DNA from: Candidatus Bipolaricaulota bacterium
Lineage (GTDB): Bacteria; Bipolaricaulota; Bipolaricaulia; RBG-16-55-9
Assembly: GCA_026982655.1 (NCBI GenBank)
Contig: JALSGO010000076.1
Coordinates: 1-32,206, forward strand
Length of the DNA stretch: 32,206 nt
Direction of reading: 5' to 3'
The notes under the pieces are model-generated. The model made no database searches and had not been told where the DNA came from. It was given only the letters and a program-made list of their open reading frames with translations. The translations under genes were made by a program, and so were the position numbers. How positions within the stretch are numbered: the first letter of the stretch is position 1; each line of letters begins with the position of its first letter. This document shows positions 30,764-32,206 of the stretch, piece by piece.

Positions 30764-31680
30764 CCCAGGAGCTGAGGCCCTCCACCCTCACAGCGAATGG
30801 GAAAGAGGGCGTGTTGGGAGTTGAACACCCCGATTAAACAACCTCCTAAGGGGTGCCCTACGGTACAGATCCACCGACTCACCCACGTGACAACGAATCC
30901 TCCCACGCAACCGCTCTCCGCTGAATGTACGATAATAGCAGGAAGCTCCGGTTCAGGGAAGATCGGGCCGGGAGCCAATTGGGAGGCTGTAAGAGGGCCC
31001 TCGCTCTCATCATCGCCCTCTTCGTCGACCTTGGGCTTGACGTATTCTTTGACGGTAAGCAGCTTAGGAAGGCTATGATATGCTTCTTCGATGCGTCCCT
31101 CCGGAAAGAGGAATCGAGCCGTCTCCAAGCGTATCTCCCTCTGCTCACAGACGAGTTTGTCCTCCCAATACTCCCCGGAAGGGAAGCGCTCGACCCACCG
31201 AGGGGGAAGCCCTTGGCCCTCAAAGAGCAGCGGTCCGGGCCAGCAAATTTCGTAGATATAGTGACCGGTTGGGGCGTCGTACCCTCCTATCCGTGCCCAG
31301 CGCAAGGTCTCCACGTCGAGCTCGTCCCCCTCGCGAACGATGAGGCCGTAGACCCCGTCCTCCTCGTAGCGCAGGCCGAGGACGACTCCCGAGCCGGGGA
31401 TGGGGCCCTGAGGGCCCTGGACATAGTTGTACTCTACGCTTTGAACGCCCAGTTCCCGGGCATGTCGCTCGAGCCATCGTCTTGCCGCCCAGAGATCACG
31501 GTCTGGGAGGGCATCCGGAGCAGAGCGGAAGACGTCCGATCCGGAGGAGAAGAGGGAGCCCGCTGGGGTTGGCGCGCTCGTCGTCGGCTCGGAGGATCGA
31601 AAGGGGAAACCGCACCCAGCCAGCCCGACAAGCAAAATCCCTACAAGGGAGGTGAGGAAGAGCGAATTGCGTGGGACCAT
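30760..31680 (-). CDS. Predicted lipoprotein of unknown function
   Basis: A 306-residue protein not matching a family I recognise. The N-terminus is a lipoprotein signal with lipobox LAGC (Cys23), followed by a Ser/Thr/Pro-rich linker (about 27-50). The middle is a mixed strand/helix domain with many aromatic and acidic residues ([35 protein letters not shown]). The C-terminus carries a glycine-rich hydrophobic stretch ([28 protein letters not shown]) and several cysteines, so a disulfide or second membrane contact is possible. AGGGAAGGA precedes the ATG. It has its own promoter and ends convergently with msrB. Confidence 0.7.
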   Translation of the reverse strand: MVPRNSLFLTSLVGILLVGLAGCGFPFRSSEPTTSAPTPAGSLFSSGSDVFRSAPDALPDRDLWAARRWLERHARELGVQSVEYNYVQGPQGPIPGSGVVLGLRYEEDGVYGLIVREGDELDVETLRWARIGGYDAPTGHYIYEICWPGPLLFEGQGLPPRWVERFPSGEYWEDKLVCEQREIRLETARFLFPEGRIEEAYHSLPKLLTVKEYVKPKVDEEGDDESEGPLTASQLAPGPIFPEPELPAIIVHSAESGCVGGFVVTWVSRWICTVGHPLGGCLIGVFNSQHALFPIRCEGGGPQLLG

Positions 31681-31722
31681 GATCCTTCCCTGCCCTCCTT
31701 TCCTTCCCCTCGAGCTCGCCCT

Positions 31723-31750
31723 ATTCTACCGTGCGAGGGGGGACGGTCAA
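31723..31750 (-). promoter_or_regulatory. Promoter of the lipoprotein gene
   Basis: On the minus strand TTGACC (31750-31745), a 16-base spacer and TAGAAT (31728-31723). It lies in the 88-base gap after the apgM stop, about 40 bases before the lipoprotein ATG. Confidence 0.65.
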
Positions 31751-31768
31751 CCGGTCCTTGAGCTGGCT

Positions 31769-32206
31769 TTATCGCGGGCTTTCCAGTAATCGCCCGATCA
31801 GCGTAAAGCCCTCGGACACCCTCACGCCCGTCTCCCGGGCCGCCCGCTCGCCATAGACCCGACCGCGCTCCTGCGCGTGCGAGTCCCAAGAGTGCACCAA
31901 CGCGAAAGGCACGGGGTCGGAGGTGTGGACGCGCTTGCGGAGGGGCGTCGGGTGGTCGGGGAGCAGCAACAGCGCCCAGCGCTCAAACGCTTGAAGCCCC
32001 TCGACGATCGGCCCCACGATCCGGGCGTCGAAGTCCTCGATCGCCTGGAGCTTCTTCTCGAGGGAGCCCTCGTGGCTCACCTCGTCAGGGGCCTCGACGT
32101 GGACGTACACCAAATCGTCCCCTTCCCGAAGGGCTCGGAGGGCGGCCTCGGCCTTGCCCTCGTAGTTCGTGTCCAGATACCCGGTCGCCCCGGGCACGCG
32201 GAGGAC
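31769..32206 (-). CDS. apgM: Archaeal-type cofactor-independent phosphoglycerate mutase, N-terminus outside window
   Basis: The C-terminal 145 residues of an ApgM-family enzyme, which interconverts 2- and 3-phosphoglycerate in glycolysis/gluconeogenesis. Diagnostic sequence: PGATGYLDTNYEGKAEAALRAL, LVYVHVEAPDEVSHEG with the metal-binding Asp and His, KLQAIEDFDARIVGPI, and LLLLPDHPTPLRKRVHTSDPVPF with Asp-His and His ligands. The frame continues past the window edge; the GTG at 32197 is an internal Val codon rather than the start. It is the third AlkP-fold protein in the window. The archaeal-type enzyme occurs in several deep-branching bacteria. Confidence 0.93.
   Translation of the reverse strand, partial: VLRVPGATGYLDTNYEGKAEAALRALREGDDLVYVHVEAPDEVSHEGSLEKKLQAIEDFDARIVGPIVEGLQAFERWALLLLPDHPTPLRKRVHTSDPVPFALVHSWDSHAQERGRVYGERAARETGVRVSEGFTLIGRLLESPR

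Noticed and set aside
1-32206. CRISPR array, insertion sequence, prophage or integron
   Set aside because: No regularly spaced repeats, transposase, integrase or phage gene motif was seen on either strand.

Overview
The window is a densely coded, GC-rich bacterial chromosome segment. Bacterial marks are Shine-Dalgarno sites, sigma70-type promoters, ftsH, ruvA, dxr, a CCA-encoding tRNA-Glu and lipoprotein and Tat signals. It mixes these with genes common in deep-branching or thermophilic lineages: V/A-type ATP synthase subunits, an archaeal-type phosphoglycerate mutase, a K+-independent H+-pyrophosphatase and a fused ATP sulfurylase/APS kinase. I infer a thermophilic, poorly characterised bacterial phylum (Bipolaricaulota/Acetothermia-like would fit), but no rRNA or other phylogenetic marker is present to settle it.

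Layout. Positions 1-4324 (minus strand): sat/cysC fusion, then a HicB-HicA toxin-antitoxin pair, an AlkP-superfamily phosphodiesterase and a partial Uma2-family nuclease. Positions 4501-8681 (plus): a D-2-hydroxyacid dehydrogenase, FtsH and DXR. Positions 8846-12932 (plus): a membrane-anchored tetraheme cytochrome c, an Rrf2-type Fe-S regulator, Mrp, a stand-alone DUF59/MIP18 protein and an unrecognised cysteine-rich protein; this looks like an Fe-S/redox cluster. Positions 12977-15201: tRNA-Glu(CUC) and H+-PPase. Positions 15244-20583 (plus): a second Uma2 protein, an ABC-2 exporter pair, a second AlkP protein and a PKD-domain lipoprotein. Positions 20550-22018 (minus): histone-deacetylase-like protein and RuvA, divergent from ctpA and gpsA (22158-24932). 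Positions 25114-27246: V/A-ATPase subunits B and D without the rest of the operon. Positions 27267-27737: a RelB/RelE-like pair whose toxin is frameshifted. Positions 27746-29397 (minus): a NarL-type two-component system, divergent from a Tat-exported cupredoxin and msrB (29621-30763). Positions 30760-32206 (minus): a lipoprotein of unknown function and the C-terminal part of apgM.

How the parts fit together. The H+-PPase and V/A-ATPase point to ion-gradient energetics. The Rrf2-Mrp-DUF59 genes point to Fe-S cluster handling beside a heme protein. The NarL-type kinase/regulator lies next to periplasmic copper and methionine-sulfoxide repair genes, through a palindrome-rich divergent control region. 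Five promoters in the window share the -10 hexamer TACAAT.

The most unusual items are the following: signs of decay or slippage in both toxin genes (a 1-base frameshift in the RelE-like toxin and a 9-bp tandem duplication in hicA); the orphan atpB-atpD pair; a cupredoxin with glutamine at the axial-ligand position; a cysteine-rich protein coupled to the Mrp/DUF59 genes; and possible leaderless or non-AUG starts for several genes. No CRISPR array, insertion sequence, prophage or rRNA was seen, and no intergenic stretch exceeds 300 bases.
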